Below, piece after piece: positions 12,201-19,993 of a stretch of 57,808 bases of DNA; positions within the stretch are counted from its first letter, which is position 1; every line of letters begins with the position of its first letter. The stretch spans positions 1 through 57,808 of the forward strand of contig JAFSKR010000004.1 of assembly GCA_017448825.1 (NCBI GenBank). Direction: 5' to 3'. The notes beneath the pieces were generated by a model. That model was given only the letters and a program-made list of their open reading frames with translations, searched no databases and was not told the DNA's origin. The position numbers and the translations under genes were made by a program. The DNA comes from Bacteroidaceae bacterium (lineage in GTDB: Bacteria; Bacteroidota; Bacteroidia; Bacteroidales; Bacteroidaceae).

Positions 12201-12553
12201 ACTACAACGATGCCAAGCCCGACAAAATCTTCTATGCCGGACTTTGCTACCGCGCACTGGGTCAGGAAGACAAGGCACGCAGCCTCTTCCACAAACTCAT
12301 CAACTACGGTCAGCAACACTTCTTCGACCACATCACCATGGACTACTTCGCCGTCTCCCTGCCTGACTTATTGGTCTGGGACGGAGACCTCGACCTCCAA
12401 AACCGCATCCACTGCCACTATATGCTCGCCCTCGGTCATTACGGTATGGGTGACCAAGAAAAGGCAAAGCATCATCTGGCAGAAATAAACAAACTCGACA
12501 TCAATCATTGGGGTGCTGCAGCACTGCGCACCTTCATGGAAAATTTTAGCTAA
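9260..12553 (+). CDS. DUF5107 domain protein with C-terminal TPR repeats
   Basis: A 1,097-residue protein without a signal peptide, so probably cytoplasmic. Residues about 40-350 match DUF5107, which is thought to have a galactose-mutarotase-like beta-sandwich fold; visible landmarks are ILPELGGRVQ (about 72-81), GGIEFNWPQHH and FLWWANPAVEVND. From about residue 480 to the C-terminus the protein is helical TPR repeats (for example YYEEALRRDPNDVRCLNQTG and successive A/L/Y-spaced helices). DUF5107-TPR proteins commonly accompany sugar transporters and glycosidases. A role in handling the anomer or an intermediate of the imported sugar is inferred; no catalytic reaction has been assigned to my knowledge. 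The GH35 gene follows 13 nt later. Confidence 0.85.
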   Translation: MSVKAWKEEVVIPTYEPGKPEKNPIFLEKRVYQGSSGVVYPYPVIERISDEKTDVTYNAVYLENEYIKVMILPELGGRVQMAYDKIKQRHFVYYNHVIKPALVGLAGPWISGGIEFNWPQHHRPSTYMPVDSTIVENEDGSVTVWVNEMERMFHQKGMAGFTLRPGCAYLEIQGRVSNRTPLPQTFLWWANPAVEVNDDYQSVFPPDVNAVFDHGKRAVSSFPIATGTYYKMDYSAGVDISNYKNIKVPTSYMAVNSKYNFEGGYENDTHGGMLHVASHHFSPGKKQWTWGNGDFGRAWDRNLTDEATASDGLPIGTIREGFRPYIELMAGVYTENQPDFTWLMPYEEKQFVQYFMPYRELGIVKQASKDFILNIEETDNGVRLKVLSTSKQTVEVMLTDKQGRAYYHQTLTLSPEEVFEQSVDVKGTPMSELMLQVGKLMWMAEPDDIRPIPDAAEAPLSPQDTKTNDQLYLTGLHLEQYRHATWSALDYYEEALRRDPNDVRCLNQTGLWYLHRGRFDKAETYLQKAVKIWQKRNPNPYDGEALFNLALTLKYLHCPQEAYELFWKSTWNKAWADAGYFEAACISTSQGRYDDALDELNRCLIFNQCHHKARALQVTLLRKTGNHARALELASQALELDPFNYGILFEKHLLTQDETVMNEMVEMMHGNIYNYHELALDYAQAGLWQEAIDVLTLPAVVERQTQASPLTLYYIGWAKVSQGKPEEAKACFAEAEQVDSYCCFPNRLEDVLVLNTAITFHPQGAKAPYYLGCLYYDKRQYDLAKKYWEMSEQLAPSFPTVHRNLALLYYNKEHDSDRALQEMELAFTLDQSDARVFMELDQLYKKLQRPHAERLQNYEALPHLIAQRDDLILEHATLLNLLGRYEEAKAIIDQHIFHPWEGGEGKVSGQYQMSRIEMAKQLLKTDPNSAEARQLLKECLTFPYSLGEGKLHGAQDNDFLYFLGRYEEGTAGPTEPAAAMYYNDAKPDKIFYAGLCYRALGQEDKARSLFHKLINYGQQHFFDHITMDYFAVSLPDLLVWDGDLDLQNRIHCHYMLALGHYGMGDQEKAKHHLAEINKLDINHWGAAALRTFMENFS

Positions 12554-12566
12554 CACATAAGAACCT

Positions 12567-14672
12567 ATGAACATCAAACATCTTTTATCCATTTTATGTA
12601 TCAGTTGTGCTACATCTATCATAGCACAAGAGAACCCAGCAAATATGAGGGGAGTGCGCTCTAACACTATCCAGTTTGGCACCAACATCAACCCCGACGG
12701 CGTGAAGTTCGAAGTCGATAGCCGAGGCTTCATCATCGGGGGCAAGCACGTGTTGCCTGTGATGGGTGAAATCCACTACGCCCGTGTGCCAGAGAAGGAA
12801 TGGCGACGCGAGATTCAAAAGATGAGGGCTGGCGGCATCACTGTCATCGCCACGTATGTCTTTTGGATTCACCATGAGGAGGAAGAAGGTAAATGGGACT
12901 GGAGCGGCAACAAGAACCTGCGCAAGTTCATCGAAATTTGTCAAGAGGAACAGATGCCCGTCGTGTTGCGCATAGGCCCCTTCTGTCATGGCGAGGTCTA
13001 TCAAGGGGGATTCCCTGTATGGCTGACGGACAAGGCTACCGCCGACCCCAAGCAATATAAGTTGCGGTCGCAGGCACCCGGCTTCATGGAGGCAGCACAC
13101 CACCTCTACAACAACATCTTTGCACAGGTGAACGGGCTGCTGTGGAAGGATGGTGGCCCCATCGTAGGCGTGCAGATAGAGAATGAATGCCGTGGCCCTT
13201 GGGCGTATTACATGGCACTGAAAAATTTGGCCGTACAGGCAGGTTTCGACACACCGTTCTACACCCGAACGGGCTGGCCCAAGCTAAACGGACAGGAGGA
13301 ATTCGGCAAGATGCTTCCGCTCTATGGCGACTATGCCGATGGCTTCTGGGACAGAGACCTGAAGGATATGCCCGGCGACTATCCCAAGGCGTTCATCATG
13401 AAGGACACCCGTCTGTCTGCCGTCATCGCCACCGAAGCATTGGGCAAGAATCAAGACACCGAGATGAGCACACGCGACCGCGCCTACCCCTACCTCACCT
13501 GCGAGTTGGGCGGTGGCATGATGCCCTCGTATCACCGTCGCATCAACATGAGTGGACGGGAAGTCAAGCCACTCGCCATCTGCAAGTTAGGTTCTGGTTC
13601 CAACCTGCCTGGCTACTATATGTATCATGGCGGCACCAACCCCTACAACCCCAAACATACGATGGCAGAGACCCAGGCCACCAGCGTGACCAACTACAAC
13701 GATATGCCCCACATGACCTACGACTTTCAAGCGCCGCTCGGCGAGATGGGACAGCCGAACTGGACAGCATGGCACGAAAGCCGACTGCTGCATCAATTCT
13801 TGGCAGATTGGGGCGAGGAGCTGAGTCTGATGGATGTGGACACGCTTTCCGACCACTATGCCCGTCGCGGCTGCTTCGAGTTCCATAACGAATATGTGAA
13901 AATACTCAACGAAGAAGGCACATCGTACATCACCCCAAACAACTGGAAATTGTCCGATAACGTGACCATCGATTGGGCAACTGCCGAACCCTTCTGCACG
14001 GCAGATGGCATCGTGTACTTCATCGCCATCGAAGGCCAGAAACCAAGAGTTTCCATCAACGGAAAGGTCACAACTGCCAAACTCAACAAACCTTTCACAG
14101 CGGCTGGCAAGATGTTCTGTGTTCTCTCTAAAGACAAAGCGCAAACAGCCTACAAGATAGGCGACAAACTCTACTACTCCGACGGCATCCTCTACCAAGA
14201 TGGTGACCGCATCATGGAGGAGACGTGGCACACCCTTTCCACCAAGGTCAACTACGTGCTGACCCAAGAGCCTGGCGGTCTGCGTGAAGTCAAGATGGGT
14301 AGTCAGAAGGTGGCAGCACAACCCGTGGAGAGCGACTTCAACAAAGCCGCCACATGGAGCATCAGCAACCTCAACGAACTCAACGAGAACCTCGACCTCT
14401 ACTTAGAAATAAAGTACCGAGGTGACGTGGCACGCATCTATGCCGACGGCAAACTGGTGGAGGACAACTTCTGGAACGGCAAGCCCATGCTCGTCCGCCT
14501 CTCCGACCTTGTAGGCAAGAAGGTGGAACTCCGCATCCTCCCCCTCGGCAAGGACTACCCCATCTACCTGCAACAAGCCCAACGAGCCGAACTGGACAAG
14601 GCACCCAACGGAGTGCTCCTCTCGCTCGACAACATTCAAGTGATTGAACGGAGGACAAACGTCGTTGAATAA
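12567..14672 (+). CDS. GH35 family beta-galactosidase, secreted
   Basis: Glycoside hydrolase of family 35, acting on terminal beta-galactosyl residues. The 701-residue protein has an N-terminal signal peptide (about 1-20, ending near SIIAQ). The GH35 core includes GEIHYARVP (68-76), RIGPFCHGE (135-143), and the acid/base motif GGPIVGVQIENE with Glu207. The probable nucleophile is Glu313 in TCELGGGMMPSYHRR, a variant of the more usual EFWxGW context. The C-terminal third (about 430-700) is beta-rich, as in other family members with jelly-roll domains. It is the last gene of the porter-DUF5107-GH35 locus and is followed by a strong hairpin. Confidence 0.88.
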   Translation: MNIKHLLSILCISCATSIIAQENPANMRGVRSNTIQFGTNINPDGVKFEVDSRGFIIGGKHVLPVMGEIHYARVPEKEWRREIQKMRAGGITVIATYVFWIHHEEEEGKWDWSGNKNLRKFIEICQEEQMPVVLRIGPFCHGEVYQGGFPVWLTDKATADPKQYKLRSQAPGFMEAAHHLYNNIFAQVNGLLWKDGGPIVGVQIENECRGPWAYYMALKNLAVQAGFDTPFYTRTGWPKLNGQEEFGKMLPLYGDYADGFWDRDLKDMPGDYPKAFIMKDTRLSAVIATEALGKNQDTEMSTRDRAYPYLTCELGGGMMPSYHRRINMSGREVKPLAICKLGSGSNLPGYYMYHGGTNPYNPKHTMAETQATSVTNYNDMPHMTYDFQAPLGEMGQPNWTAWHESRLLHQFLADWGEELSLMDVDTLSDHYARRGCFEFHNEYVKILNEEGTSYITPNNWKLSDNVTIDWATAEPFCTADGIVYFIAIEGQKPRVSINGKVTTAKLNKPFTAAGKMFCVLSKDKAQTAYKIGDKLYYSDGILYQDGDRIMEETWHTLSTKVNYVLTQEPGGLREVKMGSQKVAAQPVESDFNKAATWSISNLNELNENLDLYLEIKYRGDVARIYADGKLVEDNFWNGKPMLVRLSDLVGKKVELRILPLGKDYPIYLQQAQRAELDKAPNGVLLSLDNIQVIERRTNVVE

Positions 14673-14677
14673 AAAGT

Positions 14678-14723
14678 GTACCCCTCGGCTACGACCCCAC
14701 CGTAGCCGAGGGGTACTATTTTT
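14678..14723. terminator. bidirectional terminator
   Basis: A perfect 16-bp stem (14678-14693 with 14701-14716) around a 7-nt loop. It is followed by TATTTTT on + and, on the other side, by five A (T-run on -). It serves the GH35 gene and the convergent sigma-factor operon. Confidence 0.92.
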
Positions 14724-14774
14724 CTAAACCATCAGAACAAAAGAACGACCTTTACAGTCAAACACAGCCTTTTC

Positions 14775-15179
14775 TCACTTCTCTGCTTGCAGACGAACAC
14801 GCATATCCATGACATCTTTCACGTTGGCGACGATGCTGATGATGCCGAGACTCATCAGCAGGGAGAGGGCGGCGGCGGCAATGATGCGGGAGTTTTCACC
14901 GACCCACTGAAGGAGGACGATGTGGGTGCGGAAGGTGAAGAGAGGGACTTGGGCTGGTGTGGAAAGAAGGAAGACCATGCCGACAGCACCACCGATGAAT
15001 CCAGCCACAAAGGCGACAAGCATCGCCATCTTATAGCGATGGAGGGCAGCTTCCTGATACCGTTTGATGAACTCCACGGCATCAAGGCGTTTGGTGAGCG
15101 ATGTCATGAATACGTCGCTGTCGTCGAAATGAGGCTTCTGGGCGAGGAAAAGTTCCTCAAGGGCTTGAGCTTTCTTCAT
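14775..15179 (-). CDS. two-helix membrane protein, candidate anti-sigma partner
   Basis: A 134-residue protein not matched to a named family. The first 45 residues are soluble and polar, followed by two membrane helices (about 50-72 and 95-117). Its start overlaps the stop of the ECF sigma gene in an ATGA arrangement, the classic position of an anti-sigma factor. A small cytoplasmic domain anchored by helices would suit that job, but I see no zinc-binding anti-sigma motif, so the role rests on context only. Confidence 0.7.
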   Translation of the reverse strand: MKKAQALEELFLAQKPHFDDSDVFMTSLTKRLDAVEFIKRYQEAALHRYKMAMLVAFVAGFIGGAVGMVFLLSTPAQVPLFTFRTHIVLLQWVGENSRIIAAAALSLLMSLGIISIVANVKDVMDMRVRLQAEK

Positions 15180-15652
15180 AGTTTCAATCTTTCTTTTAGT
15201 TTGTTACGTCCCCGTGAGAGTTGTTGCTTCACGGCATCCTCGGAGGTTTCTGTGATGGTGGCTATCTCTTTGACACTATATCCGCTGAGGTAGAACAGCG
15301 TGATAGCAGAACGTTCCTTGGGTGGAAGCGTGCGAAGGGCGAGGTAGAGGTCTTGGTGCTCAAAGGAAGCATCAGCGGCAGTATTACCGACGAGTGTCCG
15401 AGCAGCATCCATGCTTTCCATCGTCCGACAACTTGCCTTGTGGTTGAGGAACGTGTTGTGGGCAATCTTGAAAAGCCACGAACGGAACTTCCCCTTGTCC
15501 TGATACCCTACAGATGAGAGGTAAGCCTTGACCAACGTATCCTGTGCAAGGTCGTCGGCATCGTCCTTCTTGCCACAGCAGAGAGCGAGCAAGAAACTTC
15601 GTAGTGCCTCCTGCTCACGATCTACGTGTGCTATGAATACTTCGCGTGTCAC
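15176..15652 (-). CDS. ECF-type RNA polymerase sigma factor
   Basis: Sigma-70 family, extracytoplasmic-function group. Region 2 is seen in DADDLAQDTLVKAYLSS, and region 4 in ALRTLPPKERSAITLFYLSGYSVKEIA followed by a DNA-recognition helix (SEDAVKQQLSRGRNKLKERL). The open frame continues 55 codons upstream, but that part is Arg/Trp/Cys-rich and overlaps the upstream gene. The GTG at 15652, four bases after the upstream stop, gives 158 residues, the normal ECF length. It is the middle gene of a three-gene operon with two membrane proteins, suggesting that the regulon responds to envelope state. Confidence 0.85.
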   Translation of the reverse strand: MTREVFIAHVDREQEALRSFLLALCCGKKDDADDLAQDTLVKAYLSSVGYQDKGKFRSWLFKIAHNTFLNHKASCRTMESMDAARTLVGNTAADASFEHQDLYLALRTLPPKERSAITLFYLSGYSVKEIATITETSEDAVKQQLSRGRNKLKERLKL

Positions 15653-15656
15653 GGGT

Positions 15657-16118
15657 TCACGCCTGTTGGGAAAGTTGCTTCTCCTCCGCTTCCATCTCTT
15701 TGGCAAGCATCTTCTTGCCCATGTGATAACTGATGGCAAGAGAAATGGATACTGCCAACAGAATGGAACCAATGAACACACTGAACGGTATGTCGTCAGG
15801 ATCCGAACCGCCCACATATCCTAGCCAAGTAGCAATTCCGAGAAACACGAGACCGAGCAACGCTGTCAAACTGCTCCACATCATTTTCGTGATTTGTTTC
15901 TCCTTCAGCAACCTTTGCTTGGGTAAACTCTTCCGCATCAGTTCCTCGATGTCCATGTTCGGGTTCTTCTCGATGGCTGCCAATATAATCTGTGTGCGTT
16001 GATTCGTCTCATTCATCTTCTTTCGGATGATGAACCAGACAATCATGATGGGGAGCACACATCCACACGCGACAGGTACTATAAATGCAGTTAACGCACC
16101 AATTTCCAAGAAATCCAT
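15657..16118 (-). CDS. DUF6249-like membrane protein
   Basis: A 153-residue protein with an N-terminal helix (about 7-31), a charged segment containing NPNMDIEELMRKSLPKQR, and two further helices (about 83-104 and 113-131), ending in a Lys/Glu-rich tail. This layout resembles DUF6249 proteins that sit next to ECF sigma genes in Bacteroidota. It is the first gene of the operon; the sigma gene begins 4 nt after its stop. Its function is not known. Confidence 0.7.
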   Translation of the reverse strand: MDFLEIGALTAFIVPVACGCVLPIMIVWFIIRKKMNETNQRTQIILAAIEKNPNMDIEELMRKSLPKQRLLKEKQITKMMWSSLTALLGLVFLGIATWLGYVGGSDPDDIPFSVFIGSILLAVSISLAISYHMGKKMLAKEMEAEEKQLSQQA

Positions 16119-16309
16119 TTTCTGTTCTTTTTATTGTTAAACTTTTGTTTTGTTCTTGAACCAGTTCACTTATATAACAAGAAAAGGAAGCGAAAGGTGA
16201 CATCGGATACGATTCTTTTTCAGTACATAAAGCCAAACGCCCAAAGTGGAATCTTGCGGAGGGTTACTGCTTATGCCGTTAAACCTCAATCGTTCATTAG
16301 CGGGAGAAT

Positions 16310-16477
16310 ATGTACTTCGCAATCCTACAATTCTATTTAGAACAGAACCGAGGATTCGGGGAAATGTACAAAGAGGTGGGAGTCCTTTCCAAGTCTGCAC
16401 AGAAAACACAAAAGTACCTCAACAACGTCATGGAGAAATACATCCACGAATTGGACAATCCTTTGTCTGAGCACTAA
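16310..16477 (+). CDS. small ORF of unknown function (55 residues)
   Basis: A short open frame giving a charged, helical-looking protein that begins MYFAILQFYLEQNRGFGEMY and ends with HELDNPLSEH. A purine-rich GGGAGA lies 4 nt before the ATG, an in-frame stop lies just upstream at 16298, and a strong hairpin terminator begins 8 nt after the stop. Codon use is sensible. I do not recognise a family. It could be a real small protein or the end of a decayed gene. Confidence 0.45.
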   Translation: MYFAILQFYLEQNRGFGEMYKEVGVLSKSAQKTQKYLNNVMEKYIHELDNPLSEH

Positions 16478-16484
16478 GAGCAAG

Positions 16485-16529
16485 AAAAAGGAAGGCACTC
16501 TGCCGATATAACAGAGCGCTTTCCTTTTT
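16485..16529. terminator. bidirectional terminator
   Basis: AAAAAGGAAGGCACTCTG (16485-16502) pairs with the complementary stretch at 16512-16529 across a 9-nt loop, with one mismatch. It gives a T-run on either strand and serves the small + ORF and the metY operon on -. Confidence 0.85.
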
Positions 16530-16548
16530 GTCTCTCATCTTTTTGTCC

Positions 16549-17826
16549 TTACATCTTCGCCATCGCCTGTTCCAAGTCGGCAATGATGTCTTCCACATTC
16601 TCGATGCCGACAGAGAGGCGAACGAGGTCGGGTGCCACGCCTGCCTCACGGAGTTGCTCATCGGAAAGCTGACGGTGGGTGTGGCTGGCTGGGTGCAACA
16701 CACAAGTACGAGCATCTGCCACGTGGGTGACGATGCTGATGAAGTCGAGGTTGTCCATGAACTTAATGGCCTCTTCGCGACTGCCTTTCAAGCCGAAAGC
16801 AATCACGCCACAAGAACCATTGGGTAAGTATTTCTGAGCCAATTCGTAGTATTTGTTGCCGGGCAGACCGCAATAGTTCACCCAACCCACCTTCGGATTC
16901 TTTTCGAGCCATTCTGCCACCTTCTGTGCATTGGCACAGTGTTGGCGCATACGGAGGTGGAGGGTCTCCAAACCGAGGTTGAGCAGGAAAGAGTTTTGAG
17001 GAGCAGGGATGCTGCCAAGGTCACGCATGAGCTGGGAAACGAGCTTGGTGCTGTATGCCAACTTGCCGAAAGTCTTGGTGTAGGTGAGTCCATGGTAAGA
17101 CTCATCGGGCGTGGTCAAACCGGGGAACTTGTCGCTGTAGGCATCCCAATCGAAGTTGCCGCTATCAACCACACAACCACCCACCTGTGTGGCATGACCA
17201 TCCATGTATTTGGTGGTGGAGTGTGTCACGATGTCGCAACCCCACTCAAAAGGACGACAGTTGATAGGAGTGGCAAAGGTGTTGTCCACAATCAGTGGTA
17301 CTCCATGCTTGTGTGCCATCTTGGCAAAACGTTCGATGTCAAACACATTGCCACCTGGGTTGCTGATGGTCTCACCAAAGAAGCACTTCGTATTGGGACG
17401 GAACTCTTTCTCAATACGCTCGTCGTCCCAATCGGGGTCAACGAAAGTACATTCGATGCCGAGTTTCTTCATCGTCACGCCAAAGAGGTTGAACGTACCG
17501 CCATAGATGGTGTTGGAGGTGATGAAGTGGTCGCCCGACTCGCAGATATTGAAGATGGCATAGAAATTGGCAGCCTGACCGCTGGAGGTCAGCACGGCAC
17601 CCACACCGCCTTCGAGGGCAGCAATCTTCTTCGCCACCATATCGTTGGTGGGATTGGCCAAACGGGTGTAGAAATAACCAGCATCCTTCAAGTCGAACAG
17701 ACGAGCCATCTGCTCGCTGGTGTCATACTTGAACGTCGTGCTCTGATAGATGGGCAGCTGCTGTGGCTCGCCCTTCGTTGGTTTCCATCCGCCATGAACG
17801 CAGATGGTCTCAAGATTTTTCTTCAT
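16549..17826 (-). CDS. metY: O-acetylhomoserine aminocarboxypropyltransferase (MetY)
   Basis: PLP enzyme of the Cys/Met metabolism family that joins sulfide to O-acetylhomoserine to form homocysteine (direct sulfhydrylation) in methionine synthesis. The 425-residue length and the N-terminus (ETICVHGGWKP) match O-acetylhomoserine sulfhydrylases rather than the shorter (about 380) cystathionine synthases and lyases. The PLP lysine is Lys206 in THSTTKYMDGH, and Asp181 in VDNTFATP binds the pyridine nitrogen. It starts 3 nt after the stop of the CotH-family gene, so the two are co-transcribed, although no shared function is evident. Confidence 0.92.
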   Translation of the reverse strand: MKKNLETICVHGGWKPTKGEPQQLPIYQSTTFKYDTSEQMARLFDLKDAGYFYTRLANPTNDMVAKKIAALEGGVGAVLTSSGQAANFYAIFNICESGDHFITSNTIYGGTFNLFGVTMKKLGIECTFVDPDWDDERIEKEFRPNTKCFFGETISNPGGNVFDIERFAKMAHKHGVPLIVDNTFATPINCRPFEWGCDIVTHSTTKYMDGHATQVGGCVVDSGNFDWDAYSDKFPGLTTPDESYHGLTYTKTFGKLAYSTKLVSQLMRDLGSIPAPQNSFLLNLGLETLHLRMRQHCANAQKVAEWLEKNPKVGWVNYCGLPGNKYYELAQKYLPNGSCGVIAFGLKGSREEAIKFMDNLDFISIVTHVADARTCVLHPASHTHRQLSDEQLREAGVAPDLVRLSVGIENVEDIIADLEQAMAKM

Positions 17827-17829
17827 ATT

Positions 17830-19740
17830 CTATTTGATTGTAAATGTCACTATCACGTTCACGGTTTTGCTGCCGCGCTGATACTGCATGGTGACAGTAT
17901 GCTTGTCGCCCGCTTTGCAGTTGTCGGGATGGCATCCATACTTCCACGAGTAAAGTTCGTCGCTCTCGATGTAGACGTGACTCCATCCCCACTCGTTGGT
18001 GTCGCCATATTCGTCAAACCACGCGCCATAACGGCCTGCTGCAGTGTTCCAGCCGACCTCTCCATCAGCATCCAACGGCTGGAGGCTTGAGGGATTGCCA
18101 CCCAGCAAGCCGGTCACATCGCTTTCGTTGATATTGATTCTGTATCCCTGACTATAGCCACCCGAAAAGTCCATCGTGGCTGTCACATAGATGGCACCAT
18201 CCTTCACCGTCACCACAGGCGCTTCAATCGTCACCACTTCTTCCTCCTCTTCGGGATAGTTCGCAATGATGCCATCCAGATAATTCTTGCGCCTCTGCAA
18301 CCAGGTCTTCATCTTCTCCACCTCTTCGGAAGGCACAAACGTGGTGGTCTCGCCACCCCATCCCCACCAACCGCCAGTGGTCATCTCAAGCGGCCAAGCC
18401 TTCACATCTCGGTCGTAGGCACCCTTGTTCATCTCATCTATATACTTCTGTATCTCTGCCCAGTTGCGCACATAGATGGAATCGCTCACATCAGACCACG
18501 CCTTCTTATACTGAGCCACAAACTCCTTACAACCAAACATATCACGGAAGAACTTGTTGATATGGTAGCTGGCACCAGTGGCCTTCACAGGGTCTTTACC
18601 GTAAATCAGTTCCTTATAATCAGAGAAGTAGGTGTGATTCTCCGTCCAGTTGCTCCAGTCAAAGTCGTAGGCAGCATCCCAGTCCCAGACGGGGCCAAAC
18701 GTGTACTTCCCCCCTTTGTCCTTATACATATACAGGCTTCTTGGCGCATCAATCTCCACGTTATACAAGAACTCATGCAACTGCAAGATGCTGATGAACG
18801 AAGGAATGTCCATCAGACTGTCCACCAACGCATAGTCGCGCGACTGCACGGCCCGTTCCAACACGGCGAAGTCTTCACGAATGGAGTCCATCTTCGCTGT
18901 CGAAAGGTCTTCCGGCTCCTTCACACACATGGGCAGACTATAGACCTCACTCCAGAAGTTGTCGGTGGCTTCGGGGCTAAGTTCCGGACCATCATCCTTA
19001 TCGAAAGACATCAGCACACCCCCCACCTCATCGATGTTGACGCGATTCTTCCCTATCTCAATCTTCTCGGTCAATTGATATACCCCCACATATTCACCAT
19101 TCAAGAACACCTCGACAAAACGTGTGTGGTTCGTGTTCGGCATCCCCATCCAACGAGCCGTTTCGAAAGCGAACACGTTCATCATGTCGGTCACGTCGCG
19201 ATAATTGGATAGGAGGTTCCAATTCTTCGCTTTATCCAGCCCCAGCAACTTACTCTTCGTGTCGAGTTTGAACTTATAAGGCTTCTTCTTGTAGTACTTC
19301 CAACTGGAATTGCCACGCCCTCTGATGCGGCCAGTGCCCGAATAATCAGAGTATTCGCCTTTACCGTCGAGCGAGAAATAGCACGGAATCCACGTCTCCT
19401 TTTCCACAATCGGAGCCTCGCCTTCGGTCGTCACATGGAGCGTGAACACCCTGTATCTATTGTGTCCCTTCTCCTCGTCAGTCAAGCCATTGGCAAAGGT
19501 GATGCTGTCCAGATATTCCACGCTGAACGGCACCAGCAGTTCCGTGCTGTCCTTCTTCAGCGTGTAACCCCGCAGCGTGGTCTCGTCATCAACAAACTCA
19601 AATTCCGAAAACTGGCCAATCTGCAACGGAATCGCCCATGCTTCATTTGCATAGTTTCGATACACCTTCATCCACTCTTGCGCATCAGCAAGCAGGGCGA
19701 TGAAGAGCACACTCATTGTTAGTAAAAGTTTACGTTTCAT
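17830..19740 (-). CDS. secreted CotH kinase family protein
   Basis: A 636-residue secreted protein with a signal peptide (about 1-20, ending ALLADAQ). The CotH-like kinase domain is shown by RIRGRGNSSW (138-147), KKPYKFKLD, the VEVFLNGEYVGVYQLTEKIE segment (about 209-228) and GPVWDWDAAYDFDW (about 348-361). A Glu-rich linker (EEEEE) separates it from a C-terminal beta-rich domain of about 120 residues that resembles DUF4859. CotH-family proteins phosphorylate secreted proteins in spores and eukaryotes; the target here is unknown. It is the first gene of an operon with metY and has a good promoter. Confidence 0.82.
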   Translation of the reverse strand: MKRKLLLTMSVLFIALLADAQEWMKVYRNYANEAWAIPLQIGQFSEFEFVDDETTLRGYTLKKDSTELLVPFSVEYLDSITFANGLTDEEKGHNRYRVFTLHVTTEGEAPIVEKETWIPCYFSLDGKGEYSDYSGTGRIRGRGNSSWKYYKKKPYKFKLDTKSKLLGLDKAKNWNLLSNYRDVTDMMNVFAFETARWMGMPNTNHTRFVEVFLNGEYVGVYQLTEKIEIGKNRVNIDEVGGVLMSFDKDDGPELSPEATDNFWSEVYSLPMCVKEPEDLSTAKMDSIREDFAVLERAVQSRDYALVDSLMDIPSFISILQLHEFLYNVEIDAPRSLYMYKDKGGKYTFGPVWDWDAAYDFDWSNWTENHTYFSDYKELIYGKDPVKATGASYHINKFFRDMFGCKEFVAQYKKAWSDVSDSIYVRNWAEIQKYIDEMNKGAYDRDVKAWPLEMTTGGWWGWGGETTTFVPSEEVEKMKTWLQRRKNYLDGIIANYPEEEEEVVTIEAPVVTVKDGAIYVTATMDFSGGYSQGYRININESDVTGLLGGNPSSLQPLDADGEVGWNTAAGRYGAWFDEYGDTNEWGWSHVYIESDELYSWKYGCHPDNCKAGDKHTVTMQYQRGSKTVNVIVTFTIK

Positions 19741-19779
19741 ACTTCTTTCATTATTAAGCTAATCTAAACAAATCGAGTG

Positions 19780-19811
19780 CAAATTTACACCGTTTTTTCT
19801 TAACCACCAAA
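19780..19811 (-). promoter_or_regulatory. promoter of the cotH-metY operon
   Basis: On the minus strand TTTG (19808-19811), a 20-nt spacer and TAAATTTG (19780-19787) give a full match to the Bacteroidota consensus, 39 nt before the start codon. Confidence 0.75.
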
Positions 19812-19819
19812 AGACCAAG

Positions 19820-19856
19820 GCAAAAAGAAAGTGCATCGAACTGAAATTCGATGCAC
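19820..19856 (-). terminator. terminator downstream of gdhA
   Basis: A perfect 10-bp stem (GTGCATCGAA at 19831-19840 with 19847-19856) and a 6-nt loop, followed on the minus strand by the T-rich TTTCTTTTTG. Confidence 0.85.
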
Positions 19857-19877
19857 CCTCTCTATTTGAAAATGTCA

Positions 19878-19993
19878 ATTTACACAATTCCTTGAGCCAT
19901 CATATTAATAAACGTTGGCTTCGCTTACGCTACGCCGAAGTTCCTTGGCTCTTCGGCTCGGAATTGATTTACACAATTCCTTGAGCCATCATA
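19878..19993. repeat. 27-nt direct repeat duplicating the gdhA 3' end
   Basis: The last coding bases and stop of gdhA (19967-19993) are repeated exactly at 19878-19904. The 62 nt between them contain short inverted repeats, for example CTTCG at 19919-19923 with CGAAG at 19936-19940. The layout resembles insertion of a small palindromic element with duplication of its target, or a slipped duplication. The gene itself remains intact. Confidence 0.75.
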
